64,000 nt of DNA from an uncultured Oscillibacter sp. (GTDB lineage Bacteria > Bacillota > Clostridia > Oscillospirales > Oscillospiraceae). The position numbers and the translations under genes are program-made. A model generated the notes under the pieces. That model was not told the origin of the DNA. It worked only from the letters and a program-made list of their open reading frames with translations, and searched no databases. The stretch covers positions 1 through 64,000 of the forward strand of contig CAJUMX010000014.1 in assembly GCA_910587705.1 (NCBI GenBank), written 5' to 3'. This document shows positions 16,869 through 26,316 of the stretch, one piece after another. Position 1 is the stretch's first letter. Each line of letters begins with the position of its first letter.

Positions 16869-18768
16869 GTGGGAACCGGAGAAAACCGTATCGCAAGCAT
16901 CCTCCTGGCCTTTTGCCGCGTACACACCCTTTCCGCCGGAGAGCTGGCGGAAAGGCTGGAGGTCAGTGAGCGGACCGTCCGCAACGACATCAAACAGCTC
17001 AACGAGGACCTGAAGGGCTGCGCCGCCGTGGAAAAGCGCCCAGGGCCGGTATACCCTCCATGTCTACGACGGCGCCGCCTTTCATGACGCGCGGGCCCGT
17101 CTTACAAAGAGCGACGAGCGCTTCAATTCCCCCCGGAACCGTATGGACTACATCTTCGGACGGCTCATGCAGGCGGAGGCTCCGCTGCTGACGGACGATC
17201 TGGCCTATGAGATGAGCATTGGCCGCAGCACCTTTACCGGAGATTTGAAAAAGCTCCGGGCGGAGCTTGAGCCCTGCCGCTTGTCCATCCTGGGCAAGAC
17301 CAGCAAGGGCCTGGTCCTTCAGGGCCAGGAGACGGATATCCGGAATTACATTCTGGAAAGCGCCTATGAGACCCTGTACCGGGACTATCCCCTGGACCCG
17401 GAGATCACGGAGCTGGTAGACGCCGCCTTCTCCCGAAGCCCCTTTGAAAAGAGCGAACCCTTCCAGCGCTTTTTGACGGTGATGCTGGACCGCTTTCTCA
17501 CCGGGCATCCTCTGGAAAACCTGCCCCAGGCGTTCTACAGCCTCACCGCCCGCCGGGAGTTCGGCGTGATTGATGGGCTGCTGGAGGAGATCGGCCGGTT
17601 TCTACATGTGGAATTTCCCCCGGAGGAGAAATTATTTGCCCTGCTTCCCATTGTAGGGATGCGGACCCCGGCGGACGCGGAGAACATGAAAGCCATCGAG
17701 CTGGACCAGGCCATGGGCCCTCTGGCGGATGAGATTTTCCGGCAGATCCGGCTGGAGCTGAACATCTCCCTGGAGCGGCCGGAGTTTATGGAGGAGTTCC
17801 TCTATCACCTGATGTTCATGATCAACCGCCTCCGCTTCCACGTCCGGTTGAAAAGCGACGTGATGGCGGAGCTGCGGGAGAAATATCCCCTGGCCTGGCA
17901 GATGGGCGGCGTGGCCGCCCAGGTGATTTGGGCAAAGTACGGCGTGGAGGTAACGGAGGACGAGCGGAGCTATCTCGCTTCCTACTTCGGGGTTTTCCTG
18001 GAGGAGAGCGCCAAGCGCCGCAGCCCCTTCCGGGCCGCGGTGGTCTGCGGCATGGGCCGGGTCACCGCCCGTCTGGTGGCCTCTCAGCTCAAGCGGGTGC
18101 TGGACAGCTCCGTGGAGCTGACGCTGCTGTCCATGGAAAAAGCGACGCCGGAACGCCTGGCGGAGTTTGGGCTGATTTTCACCACCGTCCAGCTTCCCTG
18201 CCGGACGGAACAGCCGGTGATCTTCATTCACGAAATCTTCAACGAGCAGGACATCCGCCACAAAATCGAAAAGGCCAAATACTGGGACCAGGTGGACGTC
18301 CCTGTCCTGGACAACAACTGGTTTGTCATGGTGGGCCTGCTGGATGAGAGCCGGTTCTTCCGCTTTGACGGCGGCGGGACCTATGAGGAGGCGGTGGACG
18401 CCATGGTTGCCTCCCTGACGGAGGGGGGCCAGGTGGACGCGGGCTTTGCCCAGCGCCTCCGGGAGCGGGAGGAAAAGGGCTCCATGGCCTTTGACCACGG
18501 CGTGGCCATCCCCCACACCGTCCAGAAGGCCGGGGACCGGATGGTGCTGGCGGTGGGCGTATTCCCCCAGCCGGTCCGGTACCGGGACCGGGAAATTCAG
18601 CTCATATTCCTTCTGGGACTGCCGGAGAAGGTGGACGCCGAGGACGGCATCCTCGTCCGGGTCTATGAGGAGATCATCAGCGTCGCCAAGGACGGCGGGC
18701 TGATGGAAAAAATCACCCACGCCGCCGATTTCCAGGCCATTCTGCGGGCGCTGTACCGGCAGGTTTGA
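16869..18768 (+). pseudogene. gutR: GutR-type PRD transcriptional activator, frameshifted
   Basis: Two frames together make a complete GutR: residues 1-56 from GTG 16869 (helix-turn-helix HTLSAGELAERLEVSERTV), then frame +1 from about 17041 (GRYTLHVYDGAAFHD) through PRD domains, a EIIB-like segment and a C-terminal PTS EIIA-like domain with the phospho-acceptor His of SMAFDHGVAIPHT. The break is one extra C in the run 17039-17041: removing it restores EKRQGRYTLHV. GutR activates sorbitol genes and is controlled by PTS phosphorylation. If the shift is real, only a DNA-binding fragment and a headless regulator are made; a sequencing error is equally possible. Confidence 0.85.
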
Positions 18769-18782
18769 AAGGAGCGTTTTCT

Positions 18783-19214
18783 ATGGTTCAGCTGGGTCTT
18801 TTGATCGCCGGGATGTTCTTGCTCCAGGCGGTGCTGAGCATGTTGCAGATGCGCCATTTTTCACAGGAGTTCATGAAGCTCCGCCGCCGGGGGAAGGTGG
18901 CCTGCGGCCGTCAGGCGGGAGGCTTCCACGCCGGGGCCATCGTGATGTTCCTCCTGGACGAAAATGGTGTGATCCGGGAGGGGAAAAAGCTCTTCGGCGT
19001 TACCTGCTTCGCCCGTGTGACGGAGCTTCCCGGTTTTGAGGGGAAGTACGTGGGCGGCCTGACGGAGGAGGATTTGCCGAAACACGGTAAAAACCTTCGC
19101 AAGGCCATTTGGGACGCCCAGAATTCCTATAACAAATTCATCTCCGGCGAGGAGATTCCCCAGCCGCCCTCTCCCTTCCAGCGGGTAGGAAGGACCCTGG
19201 CCGGAAGAACCTGA
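18783..19214 (+). CDS. gutM: GutM, sorbitol operon accessory regulator
   Basis: A 143-residue protein with one N-terminal membrane helix (LGLLIAGMFLLQAVLSML) followed by a cytoplasmic domain containing LRRRGKVACGRQAGGF and a KYVGGLTEEDLPKHGKNLRKAI helix. This matches GutM, found beside GutR in sorbitol operons, where it modulates expression. ATG 18783 is preceded by AAAGGAG; a TTG at 18765 lies on top of that site and was rejected. It follows gutR by 14 bases. A polypurine hairpin (19213-19240) follows its stop codon. Confidence 0.85.
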   Translation: MVQLGLLIAGMFLLQAVLSMLQMRHFSQEFMKLRRRGKVACGRQAGGFHAGAIVMFLLDENGVIREGKKLFGVTCFARVTELPGFEGKYVGGLTEEDLPKHGKNLRKAIWDAQNSYNKFISGEEIPQPPSPFQRVGRTLAGRT

Positions 19215-19240
19215 TTCTTTTTCTTGAAAGAAAAAGAATC
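19213..19240. repeat. Pyrimidine/purine hairpin between gutM and srlA
   Basis: GATTCTTTTTCTT (19213-19225) mirrors AAGAAAAAGAATC (19228-19240); the arms are almost pure pyrimidine and pure purine. A similar hairpin occurs at 56832-56865, suggesting a dispersed repeat. It may attenuate or process the operon transcript. Confidence 0.6.
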
Positions 19241-19334
19241 AAAAAGAACTTTATCTCGCTCTTCAATCTGGTGTTCATCCAAGATTGGATGCACGGTAAC
19301 AAAGACGGTCGAGATTGCGGAAAGGTGGATTCCT

Positions 19335-19886
19335 ATGGATTTTATTGTCAATTTAGCCGCCGGGTTTATGAACCTCTTTACCTTAGGCGGACAGCAGTTT
19401 TTAAGCTGGGTCACCGGTATCATCCCCACTATCGTGATGCTGCTGGTGCTGATGAACGCCGTCATGGCCATGGCCGGGGAAAAGACCGTGGCACGCCTTG
19501 CCAAGGTCTGCACGGGAAACCCGGTCCTCCGCTACGCGGTGCTGCCCTTTGTCAGCGCCTTCATGCTGGGCAATCCCATGGCCCTGTCCATCGGCAAATT
19601 TATGCCCGAGTTCTACAAGCCCTGCTACTACGCTTCCGCCACCTACCACTGCCACACGAACAACGGCCTGTTTCCTCATATCAACGCCTCGGAGCTCTTC
19701 ATCTGGCTGGGCATCGCCAACGGCATCACAGCCCTGGGCCTGGACACCACCCCTCTGGCGGTCCGGTATCTTCTGGTGGGTCTTGTTGCCAACTTTATCT
19801 CCGGCTGGGCCACGGAGTTCACCACGAAGATGGTGGAAAAGCAGCAGGGCATCACCCTGAGTCGAGAGTTCAAGGCCGCGAAGTAA
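19335..19886 (+). CDS. srlA: Glucitol/sorbitol PTS component IIC
   Basis: The 183-residue membrane protein contains the family landmarks ITG-type loop WVTGIIPTIVMLLVLMNAV, PFVSAFMLGNPMALSIGKFM and YHCHTNNGLFPHINASE. It forms part of the sorbitol channel together with the IIB/C2 protein encoded next. ATG 19335 follows AAAGGTGG; the open frame extends to 19224 but that part derives from the intergenic hairpin. The 120-base gap after gutM is unusual inside this otherwise tight operon. Confidence 0.92.
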   Translation: MDFIVNLAAGFMNLFTLGGQQFLSWVTGIIPTIVMLLVLMNAVMAMAGEKTVARLAKVCTGNPVLRYAVLPFVSAFMLGNPMALSIGKFMPEFYKPCYYASATYHCHTNNGLFPHINASELFIWLGIANGITALGLDTTPLAVRYLLVGLVANFISGWATEFTTKMVEKQQGITLSREFKAAK

Positions 19887-19901
19887 GGAGGAGAGAGGAT
19901 T

Positions 19902-20909
19902 ATGTCTGACTATCGTTCCATCCGTGTGGAGAAGGGCCCTGGCGGCTTCGGCGGCCCCCTGACCATCACCCCTACCGAGCAGCGTAACAAGGTTATGTAC
20001 ATCACCGGCGGCGGCGCGGAACCGGAGTGCCTGGCTAAGATTGTGGAGCTGACGGGCCTGACGCCGGTAAACGGCTTCAAGACCAACTGCCCCGAGGAAG
20101 AGCTGGCTCTGGTCATCATCGACTGCGGCGGGACCCTCCGCTGCGGCATCTACCCCAAAAAGCGCATCCCCACCATCAATGTCATGCCCGTGGGCAAGTC
20201 CGGCCCCATGGCGCAGTTCATCAAAGAGGACATCTATGTCTCCGCCGTCACCAGCGAGCAGGTCTCTCCGGCGGAGGGCGCCCCCACTCCGAAGGCGGAG
20301 CCCAAGGCGGAGGAACCCCAGAATACCCGCTTCACCGCGGACCAGAAGGTTTCCGAGACTCTGGCGAAGCAGGAGAACAAGTCCCTGGTTACCAAGCTGG
20401 GCCTGGCGGCGGGCAAGGTGGTCAACACCTTCTACCAGGCCGCCCGAGACGCCATTCAGACCTGCATCACGACCCTGCTGCCCTTCATGGCCTTTGTGTC
20501 CATGCTCATCGGCGTCATCAACGGTTCCGGTTTTGGCAATGCCTTCGCCGCCATCCTGACGCCGCTGGCGGGCAACATCTTCGGCCTGGTTGCCCTGGGC
20601 GTTATCTGTTCCATCCCCGGCCTCTCTGCCCTTCTGGGGCCCGGGGCGGTCATCGCCCAGATTGTCGGCACGCTGGTAGGCGCGGAGATTGGAAAGGGCA
20701 ACGTTGCCCCCCAGCTGGCCCTGCCCGCCCTGTTCGCCATCAACTGCCAGGGGGCCTGTGACTTTATTCCCGTGGGCCTGGGCCTTGCGGAGGCGGAGAC
20801 CGAAACCATCGAGGTAGGCGTGGTGTCCGTCATGTATTCCCGCTTTGCCACCGGCTGGCTCCGGGTGTTGCTGGCCTACGCCGCCAGCTTTGGCCTGTAC
20901 GCGGCGTAA
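19902..20909 (+). CDS. srlE: Glucitol/sorbitol PTS component IIB (with IIC2 domain)
   Basis: This 335-residue protein begins with a soluble IIB domain whose phospho-acceptor Cys lies in VIIDCGGTLRCG, passes through an Ala/Pro/Glu linker (about 120-150), and ends in a membrane domain (PFMAFVSMLIGVINGSGFGN onward, LPALFAINCQGACDFIPVG). It receives phosphate from the IIA protein and passes it to sorbitol during import. It follows srlA by 15 bases with GGAGGAGAG before the ATG. Confidence 0.92.
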   Translation: MSDYRSIRVEKGPGGFGGPLTITPTEQRNKVMYITGGGAEPECLAKIVELTGLTPVNGFKTNCPEEELALVIIDCGGTLRCGIYPKKRIPTINVMPVGKSGPMAQFIKEDIYVSAVTSEQVSPAEGAPTPKAEPKAEEPQNTRFTADQKVSETLAKQENKSLVTKLGLAAGKVVNTFYQAARDAIQTCITTLLPFMAFVSMLIGVINGSGFGNAFAAILTPLAGNIFGLVALGVICSIPGLSALLGPGAVIAQIVGTLVGAEIGKGNVAPQLALPALFAINCQGACDFIPVGLGLAEAETETIEVGVVSVMYSRFATGWLRVLLAYAASFGLYAA

Positions 20910-20931
20910 AACTCAGATTGGAGGACTTGTC

Positions 20932-21294
20932 ATGAACGTCATTTATGAAAACAAGGTCAAGGCCCTGGGGGCCTGTGTGGACGAATTTAAGGAATCCAAT
21001 ATGTTCGTCCTTTTCGGCGACAACGCGCCGGAGGAAATCACCGACTACTGCTACCACGTGGACGTCACCCCCCTAAACGGCAAAATCGCCGTGGGGCAGT
21101 CGCTGGTCCTGGACGGCGTGTCCTATAAAATCACCGCCGTGGGCGCGGAGGCCCCCGTCACCTTGGCGGGCCTGGGCCATTGCTCCGTCTCCTTCAACGG
21201 CCAGACGGAGGTGGAGCTCCAGGGCACCATTTACGTGAAAGGAACCATGCCGGAGCTGCACGTAGGCTCTACGATTCAGATCGTGGAGGAGTGA
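20932..21294 (+). CDS. srlB: Glucitol/sorbitol PTS component IIA
   Basis: A 120-residue soluble protein matching the family by length and by the segments FVLFGDNAPEEITDYCYHVD (containing the probable phospho-acceptor His), KIAVGQSLVLDGVSYKITAVG and LGHCSVSFNG near the C-terminal half. It accepts phosphate from HPr and donates it to the IIB Cys. ATG 20932 has GGAGG nine bases upstream. It lies between srlE and pgi, 4 bases before pgi. Confidence 0.92.
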   Translation: MNVIYENKVKALGACVDEFKESNMFVLFGDNAPEEITDYCYHVDVTPLNGKIAVGQSLVLDGVSYKITAVGAEAPVTLAGLGHCSVSFNGQTEVELQGTIYVKGTMPELHVGSTIQIVEE

Positions 21295-21298
21295 GGGC

Positions 21299-22631
21299 AT
21301 GTCGATTAAGCTGAACATCCAAAACGCCGGCTTCCGGGACTACGAGCTAGAGTATGTCCGGCCCCTGGTGGAAACGGCTTCCATGCTCTTGTCGGAACGC
21401 ACCGGGCAGGGACACGAAATGCTGGGCTGGCTGGATCTGCCCCACACCTATGACCGGGAAGAGTTCGCCCGGATAAAAGCCGCCGCCAAGCGTATCCAGA
21501 CCCAGAGCCAGGTGCTGGTTTCCATCGGCATCGGCGGCAGCTACCTGGGCACCCGGGCGGGCCTGGAGTTTATCAAGGGTCCTTTCGGCAACCAGCTGCA
21601 CACAGGCCGGGGCGTGGAAGTCTACTTTGCCGGGAACAACCTGAGCTCCAGCTATGTCGCGGACCTCTTGGACATCATCGGAGACCGGGATTTCTCCGTC
21701 AACGTGATCTCCAAGTCCGGCACCACCACGGAGCCCGCCCATCTTCAAGGCGAAGTTGGAGGAGCGCTACGGCAAGGAGGGGGCCCGGGAGCACATTTAT
21801 GCCACCACCGACAAGGCCAAGGGGGCCCTCCGGGGTCTGGCAGAGGCTGAGGGCTATGAGACCTTTGTGGTGCCGGATGATATCGGTGGACGGTTCTCCT
21901 GCCTCAGCGCCATGGGGCTTTTGCCCATGGCGGCGGGAGGCATGGACATCGACCAGACGATGATGGGCTGTCTAGACGCCTGTGAACGGTATCAAAACCC
22001 GGAGCTTCTCCAGAACGACTCCATGCTTTACGCGGCGGCCCGGTTCCTCATGCTGATGAAGGGCAAGAAGGTGGAGATTCTGGCCGGCTACGAACCCGCC
22101 CTGGTCCAGTTCGGCGAGTGGTACAAGCAGCTGATGGCGGAGTCCGAGGGCAAGGAGGGCAAGGGCCTGTTCCCGGTGTCCGCCAACTTCACCACGGACC
22201 TCCACTCCATCGGCCAGTTTATTCAGGACGGGTCCCGGACCCTCTTTGAGACGGTTCTCTGGGTCGAGCGGGCCCGGCGGGAAGTCACGGTGCCCGCCGA
22301 TCCGGGAAACGTGGACGGCCTGGATTTCGCCGCGGGGATGACGTTGCAGACGATGAATGAAAAGGCCATGAAGGGAACCCTTCTGGCCCACGTGGACGGC
22401 GGCGCGCCCAACCTGGTCATTACCCTGAACGAGCTGAGCGACTACACCTTCGGCGAGCTGGTGTACTTCTTCTGGAAGAGCCTTGCGGTTTCCGGCTACA
22501 TGATCGGCGTGAACCCCTTCGACCAGCCTGGGGTGGAGGCATACAAGAAGAATATGTTTGCACTCCTGGGCAAACCGGGGTATGAGAGTGCCCGGGAAGC
22601 ATTGGAGAAGCGGCTGGAGAGCTTGCATTAA
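21299..22631 (+). pseudogene. pgi: Glucose-6-phosphate isomerase, frameshifted
   Basis: Two frames give one complete phosphoglucose isomerase: the first (ATG 21299 to about 21739) has SIGIGGSYLGTRAGLEF and VISKSGTTTEPA; the second continues directly as IFKAKLEERYGKEGAREHIY and ends with the C-terminal Pgi signature VNPFDQPGVEAYKKNMF. One extra C in the run 21738-21740 breaks the frame between them. The enzyme interconverts fructose-6-phosphate, the product of sorbitol oxidation, and glucose-6-phosphate. If real, the shift abolishes the enzyme; a second pgi elsewhere would then be expected because the step is central. Confidence 0.88.
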
Positions 22632-22649
22632 GAATAAGGGGGGACGCCG

Positions 22650-23297
22650 GTGAAACGGGGCGCGATTTTCGACATGGACGGCCTGCTGCTGGATACGGAG
22701 CGGCTGTATCAGAAGAGCTGGGTGGAGATGGCCCGGGCCTTCGGCCAGCTTCCCGCCCCGGCGTTTCCCTCCGCCGTCAGCGGCACCAGCGGCGAGGGAA
22801 TGCGGGAGGTCATCCGCCGGTATTATCCGGCGGTGGACCCATATGCCTTTCAGGCGGGGTGTCTTGCCCGGGTGGACGCTATTTTGGAGAAACAAGGTCC
22901 CCCGGTGAAGCCTGGAGCTGGGGAACTACTGGAATACCTCAGCGTCCAGGGTGTGAACATCGCGGTGGCCAGCAGCAGCGGTCGGGATCGGATTTTGTCA
23001 AACCTCCGCGCCACGGGGCTGGAGCGCTTTTTCGACGCCGTGGTCAACGGCCAGCAGGTGGAGCGGGGGAAGCCGGAGCCGGATATTTTCCTCCTGGCCG
23101 CGAAAGAAATCGGCTGCTCGCCGGAGGACTGCTATGTGTTCGAGGACAGTCTCAACGGCGTCCGGGCAGGAATGGCGGCAGGGTGTATCACCGTGATGGT
23201 GCCAGATTTGGTTCCGCCGCCGGAGGGCCTGGTGGTCAGCAGAGTCTGCGCCAGTTTGCATGAAGCCAGGGAACTGATTGAGAAGGGCCTCCTTTAA
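22650..23297 (+). CDS. HAD-superfamily sugar-phosphate phosphatase/mutase
   Basis: The 215-residue protein begins with the nucleophile motif FDMDGLLLDTE, has motif II as VASSSGRD and motif III/IV as GKPEPDIFLLAAK and CYVFEDSLNGVRAGMAAG. This is the beta-phosphoglucomutase/2-deoxyglucose-6-phosphatase branch with an alpha-helical cap. The substrate cannot be read from sequence; the sorbitol operon suggests a hexose or hexitol phosphate, perhaps to relieve sugar-phosphate stress. GTG 22650 follows GGGGGG. Its stop overlaps the region upstream of the HPr gene. Confidence 0.85.
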   Translation: MKRGAIFDMDGLLLDTERLYQKSWVEMARAFGQLPAPAFPSAVSGTSGEGMREVIRRYYPAVDPYAFQAGCLARVDAILEKQGPPVKPGAGELLEYLSVQGVNIAVASSSGRDRILSNLRATGLERFFDAVVNGQQVERGKPEPDIFLLAAKEIGCSPEDCYVFEDSLNGVRAGMAAGCITVMVPDLVPPPEGLVVSRVCASLHEARELIEKGLL

Positions 23298-23329
23298 TGA
23301 AGAAGATTCAGGGTCAGGAGTTGAATGTC

Positions 23330-23590
23330 ATGAAACAGTTTACATACACCATTCAGGACAAAGTTGGAATACACGCCCGCCCGGCAGGGCTGCTGGCCAA
23401 GGCCGCCAAGGCGCTGGACAGCGTGGTGACGGTCGAAAAAGCGGATGGCAAATCCGCCGCCGCCACAAAGCTGATGGCCGTGATGGGGTTAGGCGTCAAG
23501 TGCGGCGATGTGGTTACAGTCAAGGTAAAGGGCGGCGACGAGGCCGCAAACGCCGCTTCGCTAGAGGCGTTTTTTAAAGAAAACTTATAA
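23330..23590 (+). CDS. HPr-like phosphocarrier protein lacking Ser46
   Basis: An 86-residue HPr: the phospho-acceptor His is in VGIHARPAG and the fold-defining LMAVMGLGVKCGD follows. ATG 23330 is chosen because CAGGAG lies nine bases upstream and the HPr fold starts there. At the place of the regulatory Ser46 the sequence reads ATKLMAV, giving Lys, so HPr kinase should not be able to phosphorylate it. It would therefore work in phosphotransfer only, not in CcpA-type repression. It is the last gene of the sorbitol operon and may be a dedicated carrier for the sorbitol PTS. Confidence 0.9.
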   Translation: MKQFTYTIQDKVGIHARPAGLLAKAAKALDSVVTVEKADGKSAAATKLMAVMGLGVKCGDVVTVKVKGGDEAANAASLEAFFKENL

Positions 23591-23599
23591 AGACATGTA

Positions 23600-23627
23600 G
23601 GGGCAGGGCTGAAAACAGCCCTGCCCC
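23600..23627 (+). terminator. Hairpin after the sorbitol operon
   Basis: GGGGCAGGGCTG (23600-23611) pairs perfectly with 23616-23627 over an AAAA loop, 9 bases after the HPr stop codon. No T run follows, so termination strength is uncertain. Confidence 0.6.
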
Positions 23628-23639
23628 TGTGCGTTGATA

Positions 23640-24110
23640 AAAAAAGAGGGGAAGGGTTCTGTAGCTCCATAAAGGCTGATGAATTGGCTGGCAAGGCCGT
23701 TTCCCAGATGCGCTTTTTGTCAGACAAGCTCCGCGAGGAGGTCTATCCGCTCTCCCGCTAGAAATAGCCCTCTGCCGGTGAGCTTGGAGCTCTTGGTAGC
23801 CTTTGACGTAGGATGTTTTCCAGTGCCCTCAGCCTCGGAAGCTTAGCTATCGTTGACGGCATTTCGCGTAAAAAAGAAGGGTATTCCACCTTATTTCAGT
23901 GGAGCAATCTCAGATGCTGTCCAGCGGCTATACAGAGGAGCGGGAAAGGCTGGCCGCAGATATCCAGCGAAGAAAAGCGCCATCCAGAAGCTGCGGAACA
24001 TGGTTTCCAACATTGTTGGTTACATTGGAGGAGACATCCAACAGGGCAAGGAAAACCCCCGGCAGGAAATCTCAGCGTAATTCCTGCCAGGGGACTTTCC
24101 TAAATTCTAG
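23640..24110 (+). other. Degraded coding-like remnant, unidentified
   Basis: Between the sorbitol operon and the leftward symporter gene this stretch gives broken protein-like pieces in shifting frames: one ending KLREEVYPLSR at 23760, and pieces around 23900-24080 that read sensibly only if frames are switched (SGAISDAVQRLY, TEERERLAADIQR, KKSAIQKLRNMVSN). I do not recognise the ancestor. A relic of a mobile-element gene is possible. Confidence 0.3.
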
Positions 24111-24124
24111 ATACTCCTATTGAG

Positions 24125-24144
24125 GGGAGACCAGCGGGTCTCCC
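24125..24144 (-). terminator. Short hairpin after the dicarboxylate symporter gene
   Basis: GGGAGACC (24125-24132) pairs with GGTCTCCC (24137-24144), 26 bases after the stop of the leftward symporter gene. No T run is present, so it is a weak candidate. Confidence 0.35.
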
Positions 24145-24169
24145 AGTCTGTCGCTGATAGGGAATTCGC

Positions 24170-25387
24170 TTACTTCTTCATCTGCCACTTGCTGACGCAG
24201 AGGGAGCAGGCAATGTCGCCGGTGACGTTCAGGCAGGTACGTCCCATGTCGAAGAGCCGGTCCACCGCCACGATGAGGCCGATGTAAGCCACGGGGATAC
24301 CCAGGGTCTCCAGCACCATGGCCAGCATGATCATGCCCGCGCCGGAGACGCCGGCCGTGCCGATGGAGGCCAAGGTAGCCGTGACCACCACAATGACCAT
24401 CTGGCCGATGGTCAGGTGGATACCCGCGCAAGAGGCGATGAACACCGTGGCAACGCACTGATAGATCGCCGTGCCATCCATATTGATGGTGGAGCCCAGG
24501 GGCAGAACGAAGGCGGCGATGTCGTCCTTGGCTCCCAGCTCATGGGCGCACTCCTTGGAAACCGGCAGGGTCGCCGCAGAGGACGTGGAGGTAAAGGCGA
24601 AAATCATGGCCGCGAAGGCGCCCTTGAAAAACTTGGCAGGGCTCATGCCCACGAATACCTGCGCAGACAGGGAATAGACCAAAACCGCGTGGACAATGTA
24701 GCCAATGTACGCGCAGAGGATAACCAGGAAGAGAGAGCCCAGAATGGCCGCGCCCTGGGTGGCGGTGACCCACGCCATATAGGTGAACACGCCGATGGGA
24801 GACAGGGAGATGACAAACTCCATCAGCCGCTCAATAACCGCGTACATGGAGCCCACCAAGTCCCGGCAGAGCTTGCCCTTCTCTCCCGCCATCATAATGG
24901 CCCCGCCGAAGAACAAAGAGACCACTATGACCTGGAGCATGTTGGCGTTGACAAAGGCGCCCCACATGTTGCTGGGGAAGATGTCCACCAGCACGGACAT
25001 AAAGCCGTTAAAGGCCTTGGGCTCGTACTCCGCCGCGCCCAGCTCCGCAGAGAGGTCCGGGAACAGGCCCGCGCCCATAAAGATGTTGGCAAAGACCAGG
25101 CCGATGACACAGGCGATGGCGGTGGTGCAGAGGAAGTAGGCCACCGTCTTTACACCCACGGAGCCCACCTGCTTCATGTCACCCATGGAAAGGATACCGT
25201 CGATCATGCTCAGAAGAACCACCGGTACCACGATGAATTTCAGCAGATTCACGAAGATATCGCCGAAGGGCTTCAAATAAGTCGCGGTAAAGTCCGCCAG
25301 CCCGGCGAAGTAGCAGACCAGACCCACCGCAATACCGGCGACAAGCGCAATCAGTATCCGCACAGGCAGGTTGTTTTTCTTCTTCAT
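24170..25387 (-). CDS. Dicarboxylate/amino acid:cation symporter (DAACS family)
   Basis: The 405-residue membrane protein shows the family's substrate-binding hallmarks: the serine-rich hairpin FAFTSTSSAATLPVS and the NMDGTAIYQ motif (in GSTINMDGTAIYQC), plus a proline-bearing hairpin GTAGVSGAGMIMLAM in the last third. These transporters (GltP, DctA, SstT relatives) import glutamate, aspartate, serine or C4-dicarboxylates with Na+ or H+. The racemase gene 217 bases upstream on the same strand suggests an acidic amino acid. A start at 25387 is preceded by GAGGTGAG. Confidence 0.88.
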   Translation of the reverse strand: MKKKNNLPVRILIALVAGIAVGLVCYFAGLADFTATYLKPFGDIFVNLLKFIVVPVVLLSMIDGILSMGDMKQVGSVGVKTVAYFLCTTAIACVIGLVFANIFMGAGLFPDLSAELGAAEYEPKAFNGFMSVLVDIFPSNMWGAFVNANMLQVIVVSLFFGGAIMMAGEKGKLCRDLVGSMYAVIERLMEFVISLSPIGVFTYMAWVTATQGAAILGSLFLVILCAYIGYIVHAVLVYSLSAQVFVGMSPAKFFKGAFAAMIFAFTSTSSAATLPVSKECAHELGAKDDIAAFVLPLGSTINMDGTAIYQCVATVFIASCAGIHLTIGQMVIVVVTATLASIGTAGVSGAGMIMLAMVLETLGIPVAYIGLIVAVDRLFDMGRTCLNVTGDIACSLCVSKWQMKK

Positions 25388-25559
25388 ACACTCACCTCAT
25401 AAAATAAAATCCTTGGGACCCACCGGCGGAGCGTCTGTGTTTTGGACAAATGCCCCGCCCGGAAGTCTCTCCAAATTAGCCACATTATACCAAATTGGCA
25501 GAGCCATGTAAAGAGGAAATGGAAAGTTTGTGAAAAAACTATGAAAAAATCGTGAATAG

Positions 25560-25597
25560 ATGCCAGATGTCTGACTATGTAAACAGACATCCGGCAT
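25560..25597 (-). terminator. Terminator after the racemase gene
   Basis: ATGCCAGATGTCTG (25560-25573) pairs with CAGACATCCGGCAT (25584-25597) with one mismatch, followed on the minus strand by a T run (ATTTTTTC). It separates the racemase from the symporter gene downstream. Confidence 0.7.
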
Positions 25598-25604
25598 CGA
25601 TCGT

Positions 25605-26312
25605 TCATTCTTTGCGCACGGAATAGCCGCAAAAGCGGATGGCGGCTTTCGCCAGCTCCTCCGTGGGGTCCACACAGGGCAGCTCCAGCCCCAGAGACTG
25701 AGCCGCCAAGGGCAGCTCCGTGCAGGCCAGGAGGAAACATTCCGCTCCCCGGCTCGTCATGCCCTCGATAACAAACCGGAAGTCCTCCCGGTAGTGGGAG
25801 GGGGGAGCCCCGGCCTTGACGCCCTGGTAGATGACCTCCATCAGCGCCGCCCGCTCCCCTTCGTTGGGAACCAGGAAGGGCACGCGCTCCTCTGCCAGGG
25901 CTTTCTGATAGAGCTCCGCCGAGAGGGTGCCCTGCGTCGCCAGAATTCCCACATTTTTCCCAGGGAAGCGCATCTGGCAGGCCCTCGCCGCCGCCGTGAT
26001 CATGCTGAGGAAGGGCAGCTTCGTCAGAGGCTCCAGCCGGGGCAGGAAGTAGTGGGCGGTGTTGCAGGGCATGATGATGCTATCCGCGCCGCAGCCCTCC
26101 AGCTTCCGCAGGGAATCGGTCATAGCGGGGACCGGGTCCTCCCCGCCGTCCAGGATGGCGGCGGTACGGTCCGGGATGGCGGCGTTGCTGTCGATGTAGA
26201 TTCGGATATGCTCGCTGTCTCCGGCGGCGTCCGTGAGGGCCGTGATCTTTTGAAACAGGTCCGCCGTGGCCATGGGGCCCATGCCACCTAAAATGCCGAT
26301 GGTTTTTTTCAT
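25605..26312 (-). CDS. Aspartate/glutamate racemase family protein
   Basis: The 235-residue protein opens with GILGGMGPMATADLF and carries both catalytic cysteines of the family in IIMPCNTAHYF and FLLACTELPL. It would racemise Asp, Glu or a related amino acid without cofactor (YgeA/RacX type). It lies four bases after the TSUP permease gene and upstream of the amino-acid symporter. Start ATG 26312 follows GGGGGTGAG. Confidence 0.9.
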   Translation of the reverse strand: MKKTIGILGGMGPMATADLFQKITALTDAAGDSEHIRIYIDSNAAIPDRTAAILDGGEDPVPAMTDSLRKLEGCGADSIIMPCNTAHYFLPRLEPLTKLPFLSMITAAARACQMRFPGKNVGILATQGTLSAELYQKALAEERVPFLVPNEGERAALMEVIYQGVKAGAPPSHYREDFRFVIEGMTSRGAECFLLACTELPLAAQSLGLELPCVDPTEELAKAAIRFCGYSVRKE

Positions 26313-26316
26313 GCGC

